64,000 nucleotides of DNA from Kingdonia uniflora (lineage: Eukaryota > Streptophyta > Magnoliopsida > Ranunculales > Circaeasteraceae): the NCBI GenBank assembly GCA_014058105.1, contig JACGCM010000447.1, positions 17,306 to 81,305 of the forward strand, given 5' to 3'. This document shows, piece after piece, positions 9,211 to 21,329 of this stretch (position 1 is its first letter; the number at the start of each line of letters is the position of its first letter). The notes under the pieces are model-generated. The model ran no database searches. It had not been told where the DNA came from and saw only the letters and a program-made list of their open reading frames with translations. The position numbers were made by a program, and so were the translations under genes.

Positions 9211-11276
9211 AAAACAATTCCATTTTTCAATCCCTTTGGACCAAACACCCTGACTGGCGCAATATCGTGACCTTGGCCTGGAAAAAAAACCAAGAGGGCA
9301 CTCGTCCTCTACGCCTCTGTAAAAAGCTTAGACATACCAAAAAGGAGCTTACAAAGTGGAACAAAGGGGAATTCAATTGCACCTTGGAAAGAATCCAAAC
9401 GCTTAGGAACCAAATCCTTGATCTCCAAAAGGCTGATACTACGGATCAAAACATCAACATTGAGATAGCGCTTCAAAAGGAGCTGGATAACACCCTGGCC
9501 CAAGAAGAGTCTCTCTGGCGTGATAAATCCAGAGAAACCTGGCTCCGTGAAGGTGATCGCAACGCCAATTTTTCCCACCTTTCCACCATCTGCCGGCGAA
9601 AACACAATGAGATCTCTAGGATAAAAAAGTAGGACGGCACCTGGGCTAGTGAAAGAGAGGATATTGGAAATGTTTTTATCGACTTTTACAATGAGCTTTT
9701 CTCCCCACTCAGAAGATCCAAGGCCTAAACATCATGGAAAAAATGGTCACGGACGAAGATAACGCCCAACTCACAAAAGACCTTACCATTGACGAAGTCA
9801 AGAAGGCTCTCTTCTTTATGAATCCTCACAAATCCCCGGGGTCTGATGGTTTTACCCCGCTGTTCTATCAAAAGTCTTGGGATATCGTCAAAGATGACCT
9901 TTTCCAAGCTACCCTCACTTTTTTCCAGACTGGCCATATGTTGCCCGAGTATAATCGCCCAAACATTACCCTCATTTCTAAGACCAAGCACCCCGACAGA
10001 CTGGGGCATTACCGCCCGATCAGTCTCTGCAATGTTAAACTCAAAATCATTACAAAAATTTTTGCTAGCCGCCTAAAGCCCCTCCTAACCAAGATCATCT
10101 CTCCTACCCAAACCGTTTTCATCCCTGGTAGGCAGATCTTTGACAATATTATCCTTGCCCAAGATATTATCACCTCCCTCAAGAAGAAAAAAGGGTTGAT
10201 CGACACTATGGCTGTCAAGCTTGACCTTAGCAAAGCTTTAGATAGAGTCGAGTGGGGTTTTCTCGGGGATACCCTCAAAGTTTTAGGTTTCAGTGAGAGA
10301 TTGTGTCATTGGATTCACCAGTGCATCTCCACCACTGTGCTTTCCTTCAATTTAAACATTACGCCTTATGGTTTACTAAAGCCTGGCCAGGGTATTCGTC
10401 AGGGCGATCCCCTTTCTCCTTCCCTTTTCTTTATATGCTCGGAGGTTCTCTCACGTATCCTCCTCCGAGCAGAGTTAAACAAGGAGATCCATGGCATTAG
10501 AACCGCTAAAGGGTGTACCCCGATCTCCCACCTTCTTTTTGCTGATGATAGCTTTATTTTCTCTAAAGCCTCCATGAAAGAAGCGGGTGCCCTTCAAGAC
10601 GCCCTAAATACTTTCAAAAATGTTTTTGGGCAGGATATAAACCTTGAAAAATCCTGTATTCATTTTAGCAAAAATAGCCCTCGCAGACATCACAAGATCA
10701 TTCAAGCTATTCTACAGATCAAAAAAGACTCTGTAGGAGAAAAATATCTGGAAGCTCCTCTCATTTTCGATAGATCCAAGAGATTAAACTTCCAGGACAT
10801 TATTACCAGGGTATCTGAAAGCCAGATACTTATCCCAAGCTGGTAGACTCACCCTTATCAAAGCTTTTAACTCAATAATTCCCTCCTTCCTTATGTCTAT
10901 TTTCCCCCTCCCCATAAAAACTTGTAAAACGCTAGACTCCATAAATGGCAGATTCCTATGGGGAAACAACAACACCAGTACCGCAAAGACCCACCTCATC
11001 AGTTGGAAGAAGATGTGCAAAAAAACTAGATGTGGGGGTTTAGATATTAGAACTGCCCTGAATCACAACCAGGCCTTGCTGGCAAAGCTGTTTTGGAGTG
11101 TCATGAAGGAGCCTAACAAACTCTGGGCCCACAACTTAAAGCATAAATATTTACCCAAAGAGTCTCCTATGCTCTCGCTTCCAAAGCCTTCTAGCAGCTG
11201 GATATGGAAAGGGATCCTCAAAGCCCGAAACCGCATTTGGACTGACCTAATTTGGCACATAGGAGACGGAAAATAG
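9211..11276 (+). pseudogene. LINE ORF2 part 2: reverse transcriptase
   Basis: 9093-9632 holds the linker (EESLWRDKSRETWLREGDRN) and ends at a TAG. The core is 9734-10846, open for 370 codons: NPHKSPGSDGFTPLFYQKSW, HYRPISLCNVKLKIITKI, FIPGRQIFDNIILAQDI, KLDLSKALDRVEWGFL, RQGDPLSPSLF and LLFADDSFIF, the YADD-type catalytic box in its LINE form FADD. The catalytic aspartates are all present. In the DMSKAYDRVEW block Y is replaced by L. A frameshift near 10840 moves the thumb and downstream region to 10893-11276 (CGGLDIRTALNHNQALLAK), which ends GDGK and a TAG. This is the best-preserved part of the element. Confidence 0.88.
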
Positions 11277-11956
11277 GTTGACCACTGGCTCAAACCTTGG
11301 ATTTCAGGAATCCTTTATGGTAGACCCTCGGGTCCTGTACCCCAGCGCAAAGAATTTTCTCAGGTGGCGGATCTCATCCATCCGAACAGCCATACTTGGA
11401 ACCTTGCCCTGATCAAATCCATTTTCCACCAAGACATAGCTGAGCTCATTTTAGCGATTCCCCTGAGCAGCTACCGACCCGTGATACCTTGAGATGGAAA
11501 AAGGAAAAAAAATGAGATCCTCACGGCCAAATCAGTCTACCATGCCTCCATGACAGAGCCTACCCATGACCGCCTTGACAACACTCAACTCGACCCAGAC
11601 AATACGCTTTTGAGGTGTATTTGGAAACTCAAGATTTCCTTCCGGATACAATTTTCATGTGGAAAGCACTCCATGATGGCATTCCCTTAAAGCTCAGGCT
11701 TTAGCATGGTGACGACAATTAGGACACCACCTGCCCTAGGTGTGGCGAGGATGAAGAATCTACCACCCACGCTCTATTCTTTTATAAGAACATAAAGGAA
11801 TATTGGTCCCTATCGACCCTCCATACAGATCTTAGCACACATACATATTCAAACTCGGTGGAAAATGTTCTGAACATCCTCACCCTTTAGCACGGAAATG
11901 ATTTTGACACCAACACTCTTTGGAGCACGATAGGAGCCACCATGTATATTATCTGA
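11277..11956 (+). pseudogene. LINE ORF2 part 3: zinc-binding zf-RVT region
   Basis: After the TAG at 11274-11276 the reading continues VDHWLKPWISGILYGRPSG, then HPNSHTWNLALI, as in plant LINEs. A zinc motif CPRCGEDEESTTHALFF lies near 11730-11780 (C-x2-C-x7-H spacing). Several frame changes and stops occur in this 680-bp part, for example within a lysine-rich run near 11495-11520. Confidence 0.7.
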
Positions 11957-12571
11957 ATGGACAGAAATGCGCTCATTTTCAACAATGAAAAACCTTACCC
12001 GACGAAAGCCATCACACTAGCTAGGAGCTACATCACAAACCAGCCTCCACCAACCAATTCCCCCATTCAAACACCTGGGTATTCCAACCCGCAAGTGCCC
12101 GAGGGGTGGCATGTCATCACAGTGGACGCCTCCTGGAGCAATAATACATCCCTGGGAGGGACAAGTTTTAGTATTAAAAATTCTCACTCAAATCTTATAT
12201 GTGCAGGATATGAGCCAGCCAAAGCAAATGACGCAGAAGTGGTGGAAGCAATTGCTATAATCAGAGGGATACATGTAGTACACCAGATTGGCCTAGAGCG
12301 CATCCTGATCCTGACAGACTGTCGTCGCCTTGTTAGAGCTTTTAAGACGGGCACAAACGACCTATCTTGGGGAGCCTTGATCCTCGCACCGGACGTGCTC
12401 GCAGCCTCTACTTGTTTTTTGGATTTTTGCTTTTCTTTTATTCCTAGATCTTGTAATTTGGAGGCTCATGTTTTAGCTAGGAAGGGAGCCACTACCTCCC
12501 CCACTTTTTGCTGTCAGCCGTTGGAGGCTTCAAACTTGTTGAACTCTGTTGTTTCTGTTGTCGCCTCTTAG
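11957..12571 (+). pseudogene. LINE ORF2 part 4: RNase H-like C-terminal domain
   Basis: 204 open codons. Plant LINEs often carry this RVT_3-type RNase H after the zinc finger; it degrades the RNA strand of the hybrid. Catalytic positions can be followed: D in HVITVDASWS, E in ANDAEVVEAIAI, D in ILILTDCRRL, and the final NLEAHVLAR motif with histidine. The frame is intact from the conserved MDRNALIFNNE linker to the stop, and 30 bp of 3' untranslated DNA separate it from the A tail. Confidence 0.82.
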
Positions 12572-12646
12572 GCCTTTATAAAATTGTTTTTCGTTTGCTT
12601 AAAAAAAAACTAAAGATAGATGTATCTTCCCTAACCACATGCATGT

Positions 12647-12960
12647 ACTATTAGAAACAATGAAGGTGCTATAATTATTGGTTTTTCTATTGTATTGCGC
12701 CAAGACAATAACAATGGAGATAAAGTACTTAGCTAATTATTTCAAGAGTTACTGCTCTGTAAACAACATAACTTACAACCTGTAACACCAGAATTGAATG
12801 CTTAGACTATTGTCAATGGGTTCGATAAAGCAGATGCATGCCCTCAAAAGTATATAGCTATATGTAAGCAAATACAAAAACTGGTTACAGAGTTTCAAAT
12901 AATCAAGGACCTCTATGGAATGCTCAAGTCCTCCTCCTTAATATTATTTTCAATAATCTA
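12647..12960 (+). pseudogene. Older LINE remnant, RNase H domain (right half)
   Basis: One frame reads TIRNNEGAIIIGFSIVLRQ, a stop, LFQELLLCKQHNLQPVTPEL, a stop, TIVNGFDKADACPQKYIAI, then VTEFQIIKDLYGM. The order (glycine-rich strand, helix, acidic strand, long helix) is that of the LINE RNase H. It continues the domain whose first strand, FKLKTDV, lies at the left TSD of the 7-kb LINE. Two in-frame stops. A-rich sequence follows at 12960-12985, possibly the old tail. Confidence 0.6.
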
Positions 12961-13218
12961 ATAAAAAAACAATATTTGCCAAAAAAGAAAAGGATTTACC
13001 TGGGGAGTAGATGTTTGTGTTCATAATACTTCATCTGCCGAAAATACTAAATTCGAATGCAAGCTATCTGCACCTCAAACAGCGAAGGGAACAAACTCAT
13101 ACATTAGGACATAATTATGCTTAACGTAGGCACAAATAAACATGTCATGAAGCATAAATTTATATGTACAACATTCGCAATTCATCTTTAGGTTTTATAA
13201 TCTTAAATATTAGTAAAT

Positions 13219-13955
13219 TGTAATAGCCTATTTTTGTATTGCACGAAGATAGCGCTTTACACCTTCGAAATCTAGTATGTTTAGTTATGAACAGGAAACA
13301 AACAATACTAGATTTAGCGTGGAAAATCCTTGAATGGGTTAAAAACCACGACCACTTCTGAGGATTTTAGAAAGAGATAGATGTATATTTAGACTACTAG
13401 CTATTACAAAGAGAGGTTCTCAGAGCAGCCTCCCTAATTCGTAGCTATCTAGTCTTATTTATAGGTCTTATAATATGACCGCTGGTTATATTGATGAGGA
13501 ACGTTACAATATCGGGTTTTGATGAGTCTTCATGGTGGTCTTTTGTAACGTCTTGATACTTGTTGATCTGTAATGGATCTATTAACATTCTTTAGTTGTG
13601 GCTTCAGACCATTGGGAAGATACGATCTCTTGTAATGCTTGTATGCATACGACCTGTTGGCAAGTGGAGGAGTATTTTTTGTAGCGCGAAGTCACAAGAT
13701 GCTTTGATATCTCCGAACTGTTGATGAAGATATGATCTCTAATAGTGTTAGAGTGTATTTAAACTGTTGATAGATATCTGAGTATTTTTTGTAGTACAAT
13801 GTTATTAGATGCTTTGTCATCCCCGAGCTGTAGATGAGGAAGTCTGTATTACGATCTCCTTGCTTTTAGTCCTTGATTGGTTATCAGTATGTTTACTTGA
13901 GCTATGTGAGTTCGAATATCGGACTCAGTACGGGGATTAGAAATAAGCCCTCACA
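13219..13955 (-). repeat. 3' LTR of element A (737 bp)
   Basis: It runs TGTAATAGCC to CCTCACA on the plus strand, and is a direct copy of 26901-27677 with perhaps 5-8% mismatches by eye plus a 40-bp difference around the GA repeat. On the minus strand it contains a TATA box (CCTATAAATAAG, about 13454-13465) and, near its end, the GGTTTTTAACCCATTCAAGG type motif common in plant LTR 3' ends. Confidence 0.92.
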
Positions 13956-13972
13956 GCTGCCCCCTCTTAGCC
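13956..13972 (-). promoter_or_regulatory. Polypurine tract of element A
   Basis: On the minus strand CTAAGAGGGGGCAGC lies directly before the TGTGAGGGC start of the 3' LTR. The matching site in B is GCTGAGAGGTGACAGT, before 45365. Confidence 0.75.
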
Positions 13973-14247
13973 AATAGCAGGAGAAACGTATGCTGCGAGT
14001 GGTGTTAGTTGAGAAGTCCAGTCGTTTAAATTGAATGCTGCATTGATGGCTTCCATTTTATCTTAGAAGAATAGTAGTTTTGACTTTTGGGTATCCCAAA
14101 AATTCCTCTTGGGACGTGCACTTGTGATGAATAATTGGAAGTTGTGGAGTGCATTAAATGCTGCTAGTATAAAATATGGTGAATAATTGCTTTCACTGTC
14201 ACCCTGGTTAACGTTGTCAGTCATTTAGGTTAGGTTGAGTAGTAGTG

Positions 14248-14577
14248 ATGGTGACAACTCGACGCCAAGCATATGAAGTTAGAGTTCAGGCAAAAATGGC
14301 AAGTCTGTAAACTCGCTATTTTGGCACCCAAAGTCTTTCTCTGCCGACTCCAATCCTTGTTCCTCTAACTTTCTATGGGATGTCGTGGGAAGAAGTAGAG
14401 GAGGCAGATGACGATTTTCATCAACTGTGGCAATTCCATTATGTGGTTTTGTTTGATGCTCACCGTCGGTCCTGTCTGCCGATACTTGCAGAGGATGCAG
14501 TGGCGGCGGAAGACGAGAAGGCGGAGAAGTCGTCTGAGAGGTACTGTCGATACCCTGTGAAAGATTGGGTATTGTAA
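14248..14577 (+). pseudogene. Antisense ORF 2 of element A (small conserved protein)
   Basis: About 109 codons opposite to gag-pol, starting MVTTRRQAYEVRVQ. The first segment ends at a TAA (14308), then TRYFGTQSLSLPTPI, GMSWEEVEEADDDFHQLWQF, YVVLFDAHRRSCLPIL and ERYCRYPVKDWVL with a stop. Element B carries the same protein at 44751-45074, in frame over its full length, with most differences being single residue changes. No domain is recognised. It is acidic in the centre, with no signal peptide or membrane span. It lies 290 bp inside the LTR and upstream, on the same strand, of the large antisense gene, so it might be its first exon or a separate transcript. One in-frame stop, so this copy is inactive. 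Confidence 0.6.
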
Positions 14578-15600
14578 TGGTGGAGGAGGTCCTTCATTGG
14601 CAGTGGAGGTGGGGGTTATGGAGGAGTGGTAGGATTAATTTTATCCTCTGCTTCATTCCAATTCCCATCCTTGGGCTTTGAGTTTTTCTGATGGGCCCGC
14701 CATTGTTTCTTTTCAAGTGCTGTACTGTCATCTGCAACGTAGGCTATTCTTTGTAAAAGGCAAAATTGTCTGTAGAACTTGTAATCTTTATCTCCGAACT
14801 TGTTGAAGTGTTCGTTCTTGTAACTTATTTTTCTTGAATAATAAATTTAAGCTTTATTATCTTATCTTGTAAGTGCTTGAAGCTGCTTTTAGAACTGTTG
14901 TAAGATACCATTGAACAAATATCAAACTAGTCACTGATGACATAGGTCAAAAATATGTAGATCGTAGTGTTGATATATCCGAACTGTGTAGGTCGCTCTT
15001 ATATGTGTATGGCCTTATTGAGTTCTTTAGAGACGCGTATGTGTATGGCCTTATCCGAACTGTGTATGGCCTTATCCGAACTGTGTAGGTCGCTCTTATA
15101 GTGTTGTTATGTCTGTGGAGATGACGAGGTCGTAATTGCTTTCATGCCATGAGTTCTTTAGAGCCATGCCGTTGTCAACTTGAATGCTTGCTATCATCGG
15201 TGGAACTTGGTCGGAGCCTTTGAAAATCGCGCTGGATAAACTTGCTAAAGAGGATGTAAGAGTTGCTGATACTGAAACCATTCCACGTGGTGAAGAGAGT
15301 TATCCGTTCTGTCATTGTATGTAAGGTCCGATGATTGATCATAATAAATTAATTTGCTTGTGTTAAGGTTGGCTCGTCATTACTTTCTGTATCTATGATA
15401 ATTTTTGACTGAAATGGAACTGAAGCAGGATTTACTACTGATTTTTTGCTTCTGTCAGACCAAAATTGCAGTAAGTGACTGCTGTAATAGTTGTACTTAG
15501 GTTTTTGAACTGGAACTATGCTATAAAAAAGTATAGCAGGATCGTGCAGCTGTAGAAGGTTGTTGATGTAAGTAATCGTGCTGTAAGATCTATATAAATC
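14578..15600 (+). other. Spacer between antisense ORFs with local duplications
   Basis: No convincing gene. ATCCGAACTGTGTAGGTCGC plus CTCTTATA occurs at 14977-15003 and 15074-15100, and GTGTATGGCCTTAT three times (15005, 15041, 15062), a patchwork of short duplications. From about 15190 to 15330 the reading LDKLAKEDVRVAD matches LDKLAKENERAAG of element B (44235-43978), so a small antisense exon may be present there. Confidence 0.45.
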
Positions 15601-15728
15601 TTCTTGGGCAGTGAGTCCTTAATAATGGTAGAGGAGAGAGACAGGCGTGATAACAGAACACGTTACACCAAAAACCATTATGAGGGCAAACGAAAAGACG
15701 TGCCTGTTAGGAGAGATGATGATGTGGA

Positions 15729-15777
15729 CACGTGCCCCAAAGAGCCGTCGTTTCGGAAACCGAGGGATAATATAAAA
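15729..15777 (+). promoter_or_regulatory. Putative promoter of antisense gene 1 in element A
   Basis: A G-box CACGTG (15729-15734) is followed 36 bases later by a TATA-like box (ATAATATAAAA, 15767-15777). Element B has both boxes with the same 36-base gap (43576-43571 and 43538-43528). A conserved exon end and intron follow, then the ATG. The region also reads as an ORF-like stretch (GKRKDVPVRRDDD, TCPKEPSFRKPRDN) that is partly preserved in B, so the motif conservation could be coding instead. Confidence 0.5.
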
Positions 15778-15967
15778 GCTTTTCTTCCCTCTTCTCTTTA
15801 ACCACAATCAGTTCCAGACAAAGGCCGAAGCATTTCTAGGGAGAGAAAATCTTCAAATTTTGAACGCAGTCCTCTAGTGCTGTGTGATCTTACTAAGATG
15901 GACAAAGTTTTGTCGTCTGAGGTACGAGCGGTGACCGGAGTCGACGACTGTTGCTCTTCAAGTTCAG

Positions 15968-16138
15968 GTTAGTGTCTCTGCTTCCATCTTTTATGCTATT
16001 GTATTAGTTTCTTGGAAAACTGGTAGGTTACGTTTTTGAACTTTTTGGGTAGATTAATAACGTGTTGGGTACGGCTGAGGGACGAGGCTTATTTTATTAA
16101 TAAAAACTTTGAATAGATTTTTCCTTTATGTGAGGTAG
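15968..16138 (+). other. 5' UTR intron of antisense gene 1 in element A
   Basis: Donor AAGTTCAG/GTTAGTG and acceptor GAGGTAG/ATG give an intron of 171 nt that ends exactly at the start codon. Element B has the same arrangement (TACAG/GTTAGTAA at 43360/43359, CGGTAG/ATG at 43182, 178 nt). Confidence 0.6.
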
Positions 16139-19100
16139 ATGCGCTAAAAAAACCCAAAACCCAGTAGTAAATTTGTTGTATCTACCAGTAGTGAGGAATC
16201 ATCATCGTCTGATAGGACTATGGATGATTTTGTGGAAATTGGTACTATGACTGCTGATAATCTGTCTATTTCTTCTAGGTGGGATGTGGGGTTGCATGTG
16301 GGGTATGAAGCTGAGCAATTTTTTAAGTATCCCAAGAATGTAGACGTAGCGAAGAAATTTTACAGTATAAAAAGAGTTTTGACGGAGAATGGGGGAATTA
16401 TGTGATGAATATAGGGTTATGGTTTAAAACTCTGGTGAGACCGAGTGGTAATATAGAGCATTATCAGGTGCCTTCTATGAATCGTTGGAAGAGAAGTATG
16501 GATATAGGAAATGATATAGATATAGTTTATTATAATGGAACTGGCTCAGAGGTTGTAGAGGAAAGATTTCTCTGTTATTTGAACCAGGTCACATATGGGT
16601 TGAGTATTCCCCTAACCTTTTTCCAAAAAGGGGTAATGAATGCACTAAAGAGTTGCCCTGGTTAATTAAATGGTAACATCTTTGAGATGATGAGAGTCTG
16701 TAAAGTCCTTAACTAGAAGTGGAGAGATGGTGGTATTGCAAGACAATTTATTGCGAACGATGTCTTGAAATACTATAAGTTTAAGTATGTGAAAGATCAG
16801 AAGAATGAATACTTGTTTAGTGATTCAGCGAGGCCGAAATTCTTTGATTTTGAATCTTCTTGGAGGCCCTGGTGCGACCATCTTGTGACGGTGAGGGGTA
16901 ATTGTATACAAGTGCCTGGGGAACCCGCGCTCGAGCTGATATAGAAGAATTTTAACGAGAGTAAGTGTCTTCATTCTGCCTATAGTTTATCTTTTATCTT
17001 ATTGCGAGCTGCTAACATAGTTTGTTGCTATTTTGTCAGAGTCTAATCCAAAAGCTGTTGCTGATACATCGAGTTTGTTCGACGTCGTTAGTCGAGAAGG
17101 GAGCGAATTGAATAGAGTTCTTGGAGAACTAGGAATTCGCAGAGAGAAGAGGCTTAACTCTGTAGTTGAAAAAGTGCAATGAGCTCATCAAAAACGAGCT
17201 ATGGCTGTATCTGGCTCTGCTTTTGCTGATAGATTCCTGCCTGTGCTGTGGGTACTTCGAGCTCCTTAGTTCGGTGACCAAGGATGAAAAAGACGGTGCC
17301 GCCTTCTGAACAAACAGCTCATGTGCAGATGCTGCCGGTGGGAACTGAGGGGGTGGTTGCTGATATAAATATGGCTCCTCCTCTAAAGAAACAAAAAAAG
17401 GAATCCTATAAAGATATCCGAGCTTCTTCGAATGGTGTCAACCTCGAAGCCATGGAGTAGGAGGCCTTGGACCTAGCTCCGTATGATCCCATCCGCCTAG
17501 ATACTCAAATTCAATCCAGCATCTCTCAGGTATGCAAGGTGTTATCTGATTAAATCTTTTCCAGTAATGATCCGATCTTGTAATACTGTTTTACTGTATT
17601 TGTGGTGCAGCTTTCTATTACTTGGAAGTCGGCCGCAGAGGTGTTGAAGCTAGTTGCTGCGAATCGTGGCGAACTTGTTCGGCAACATAATGCAGAGAAA
17701 GCTGCTCTACAAAAATAGTTTGAGCAAGAGAAGGTGCTGTAGATGGAGCAGTTCGAGAAGGAGAAGGTGTTGCGGAGGGAGTAGTTTGAGAATAAAACTG
17801 CCGCTACAAAACAAGAGGTTGAAGATGAGGCAAAGAAGGCTGTTAATATTGTGGTGGCTTCCCGAAATAAGCTGATTCAAGCCTTCTACTTCTGGGGTTT
17901 GGGTAGAGAGGATGTCAATCTTTCTCTTATAGGGAAGTATGGCAAGATTGTCTTCCCAGGGGATGATGCTTCTCTAGTGGCTGAGCAGACCCCGACTCCT
18001 CCCGTGGCTGATAATCCAAGCAAGGAGGTAACAGGATCTAAATCTTGATTTTGTAATTGTAGCATAGTTCTTGAGACTTTGTCGAACTTTGTCCTTTATA
18101 ATGGTGGTAGAACTGTTTTTGCCGAGGTTTTTGAAATTTTTGTGGTTGTTGCTGATATATGTTGTGTTGATGTGAATGTATGATTTGTATGTAGGAGGTA
18201 GTTCATTTGAGGGGGAAAGTGATCGAGATGGAGAAGGCCTTGAGTCGAGCAAGGGATTCCATCAATCGCACTTAACAGGTTCACAATAAACTTAAATATG
18301 AGAGACGCCTTCATAAGTCGAATTTTGATAAAACCTTTAAGGAGTTATTCAAACTTCAAATTAGATATGAGAAGATAAAAATTGAGAGAGATATGGTTTT
18401 GGAAAAAGAGACCGATTGGTTCATTTTATTCCAAAAATCCCTTAAGGATAAGCCATTCGTAGATGAGAGCGATAAGTTAGAGTGTCAAAGGTCATTATTG
18501 TCTTTGACGCTGTATTTTGAGGCCGAAGTTAATAGTGAGCGGGGTTTGAAGGAGGCCTATTTAGAACTGTTAACTGAGAGAGACATAGTGCCGGACCCAG
18601 CTCGGGTAAAATTCTTAGCGCAAGAAGCGCGCAATTGCCATAGTAGAGAGGCGCAAAGATGCTCAGCTCGGGCTAGAGTATCCATCATATGGGGTGGTGT
18701 AGGTTCATTGCCTGATGAGCTTGAATTTTGTAGGGGAAAAGGGCAATGAGGATCCTTTTCTTTAACATAAAAAAGGAGGATAAAAAGATCCACGCACAAT
18801 TAGAAATCGATCTGAGGCATGCTTGTGACGAACTGGAGTGGTGTAAGGGTCATAATGCATGTCTGGAGAGGGAATATGTGGAGTGCACTAGGCTGTTATA
18901 GAACTCTGAGAAGAGAGTGACATTGTTAGAAGCGCGTTTACTTGATACGCAGCAACGTCTGCAAGTATCCCAATCACGCTTAAAGAAGAAAATTACTCCA
19001 AAACGGGGAAAACGTGCTATCGACACGGACCATGAACGTCAGATGGCCGATATGATCGCGTTTTATGGGGGCGAGCTCGAGAGAGTAGAAAATGAATTTA

Positions 19101-20571
19101 TACGTTATATCTCGGGCTGTGGTAAAGATGTAGAAGTAGAGAATGATAAGGTTGAAAATATGTGGTTTTCAAAAGGGAATGAGGGTGGGGGAGCTTCAAC
19201 CTCAAAACCATGAGCTGAAGAGTCTGAGGAGGAGGAGGTTGAAGATCTGCTGCCTTGCACACGGGGTAAGACCTGTCTGCAAGAGATCGTAATCTTTAAT
19301 AAACCTTTGCAAGTAGATGCTAGTAGTAGTAAGGTGCGATCATAAGCCAACTAGATTGTGGCATTTGATTGTATGTTGTATAATGTAGTTGATTTGTGTA
19401 TCATAGCTTGATGTTGTAATGAATGTTGTAGAATGATATGTCTTATAGGAAAGAATATCTGTTGATAGATTTATTATCTCTTATGATCTGTTCTTCTAGG
19501 TTGAAGACAAAGAACATAACAAATTGGCTGCCTTATCCGCGTCAAATATAAAATTGTCTGCCAAGTTGCAGTAATGTTCGTTGGCGGTTGAAAGAACGAC
19601 TTTGTTGTATTCAAAGCTGGAATCTGAGATGTTGGAGCTGCAGAGTCGGTTTAATGCTGTGACTATTGAGTTGTCATGAAAGGATGCAGAGATATTGACT
19701 GCTAATAATGAATCCGAACTGTGGAAAGAATCTCTGAAGAAGAAAAAGTTGGAGACCATGGCTGCGAATCAACAGGTGCTAGATCTGTTAAGTACGATTG
19801 AAAAATAGAAAAATGATCTATTGTATCATCAGTCGGTGATAGCAAATAATACTGATCTCTTAAAGAAGCAAGATTCTAAAATCCGTTATATGCGCGAGCG
19901 CCTGAAAAAGCTGAACTGAGATTTGCATGAGGCTCAGGATTCATGTCAAAGAAAAAATGACCATGCCAAAACTCACGAGGAGGCATGTTCCAAGAAAGAT
20001 CGAGAGATTAATGAGGCCATCAATTCGCGAATCTCTAATCTTGACCGGGAAAAACAAGCTTTGGTACAGAAGTGTATTCAAGGTAATGAAGTATTCGTGG
20101 AACTCCATGCGAAGTATAAAGAGTCGCAGAGGATGATGGATGCAGCTGAAGTCTAGATCAATTATTCGAGGGATGTAGATAACAAGTTGCACCGTCTGAC
20201 GCAGGAGATGGAGCGTAGTGTGTAGATAACGAAGCAATATAGAGGCTCGTTGCTGCAGAAGAAAAAATCTCTTGAAGCTCGATGTAAAGATCTTGACAAT
20301 GAGCTAAACAAGGTGAAAACCGAATTTTATGAAGCTACATTGTTGACTGCGGAAAATGTTACATTACGTGCTATGGCTATGTTGTATGCTGATATAGAGA
20401 AATTTCGAACATAGCGTGAGCCGATCTTCGCTGCTACAGCTGAATACGTTAAGAAATATGACTTGCAGCTAGCACTGTTATCTTATATAGATAATTTGAT
20501 GTCGAGAGTTATGGAATTGTTGAATGCACCTTCTACTGTATTTGATGCGGCTATTCCTGTCCCTGTCTAAC
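16139..20571 (+). pseudogene. Antisense gene 1 of element A: Transposase_28-like plus coiled coil
   Basis: A multi-exon gene opposite to gag-pol. Exon 2 starts at ATG 16139 (third codon now TAA) with a serine-rich leader, then QFFKYPKNVDVAKKFYS, LWFKTLVRPSGNIEHYQVPS, YYNGTG, PLTFFQKGVMNALKSCPG, ending near 16960. PL..FF..V....P.QLN.N resembles the Transposase_28 (putative gypsy type transposon) family; this is inference. Introns with good splice sites: 16961-17039, 17530-17610 and 18028-18194, and an acceptor at 19499. Later exons are heptad-rich coiled coil (17650-18027, 18195-18720, 18790-19343, 19500-20571) with an acidic tract ESEEEEVEDLLP. More than ten stops or frameshifts: inactive. 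Function unknown. Confidence 0.65.
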
Positions 20572-20737
20572 TTTCATCTGGGCCTGGGGAGAGTTCGATT
20601 GTTGTACGCCCAAAGCGCAAACAATAGTTTCATTGTTTATATTGTAATGAGACAGAGTGAAAATATGTCTTTGCTGTAGAAAAATGTCAAATGTTGCGTA
20701 GATAAAAGAGTTTGTTGTTATTTCTATGTATAATTGA

Positions 20738-21240
20738 ATTTGGTGATCCAACGAACGACCATATAGAGATGTAGTAATGTTGTATTGTAACGTGTATAGA
20801 TCAATTTGAACATATCAATAAAGACCGTAACGAGATATTTGAAGGGTGTGTCACTGCCAGGTCAAATTGATTGTCTCAATAAGCGACCCTCGGGGCAGCG
20901 CATATATAGATCCTAGTTATAGGTCGATCTGAGCGACCGTGATGGGACATGTATTGAATATTGCATAGTTGAATGACATCTCTGCCAGATCGAATTGATT
21001 GACTCAATAAACGATCCTTGGAGAGCGTGTATATATTTGAAGAGCTATGAAGTAGATCCCGGTTATAGGTCGAGCTGAGCGACCGTGATGGGACATGTAT
21101 TGAATATTGCATAGCTGAATGGCGTCTCTGCCAGATCGAATGGATTGACTCAACAAGCGATCCTCGGAGAGCGTGTATATATTTGAAGAGCTATGAAGTA
21201 GATATTATTGTAGTAATTCTCCGCAGTAGGTCGATTCGAA
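20738..21240 (-). repeat. 3' UTR tandem array of element A
   Basis: On the minus strand, units of the form GGTCGCTTATTGA..TCAATTCGAC recur, alternating between long and shortened versions. A unit of about 140-150 bp (TGGGACATGTATTGAATATT in each) is nearly identical at about 20942-21080 and 21083-21225. It corresponds to the better-preserved 78-bp array of element B and lies just downstream of integrase in element orientation. Confidence 0.75.
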
Positions 21241-21329
21241 CCATATGAAGATAAGTACAATGTTTAAATAGATTTGCAGCATGATCATGAAAATTTGCTT
21301 TATAGAGTGAAATCTGAAGTTACAACATG

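Larger units (their letters stand above)
5554..12623 (+). mobile_element. Full-length plant L1-type LINE (about 7.0 kb) with TSDs
   Basis: The TSD is a 17-bp repeat with one mismatch: AAACTAAAGACAGATGT at 5554-5570 and AAACTAAAGATAGATGT at 12607-12623. Body 5571-12606 contains a pyrimidine-rich 5' leader, ORF1 (5830-7330), a spacer with ORF1 tail remnants, ORF2 (8473-12571) with endonuclease, reverse transcriptase, zinc-binding and RNase H regions, and a short A tail (12601-12609). Both ORFs are frameshifted, so the copy is inactive. It sits inside the RNase H motif of an older LINE. Confidence 0.88.
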
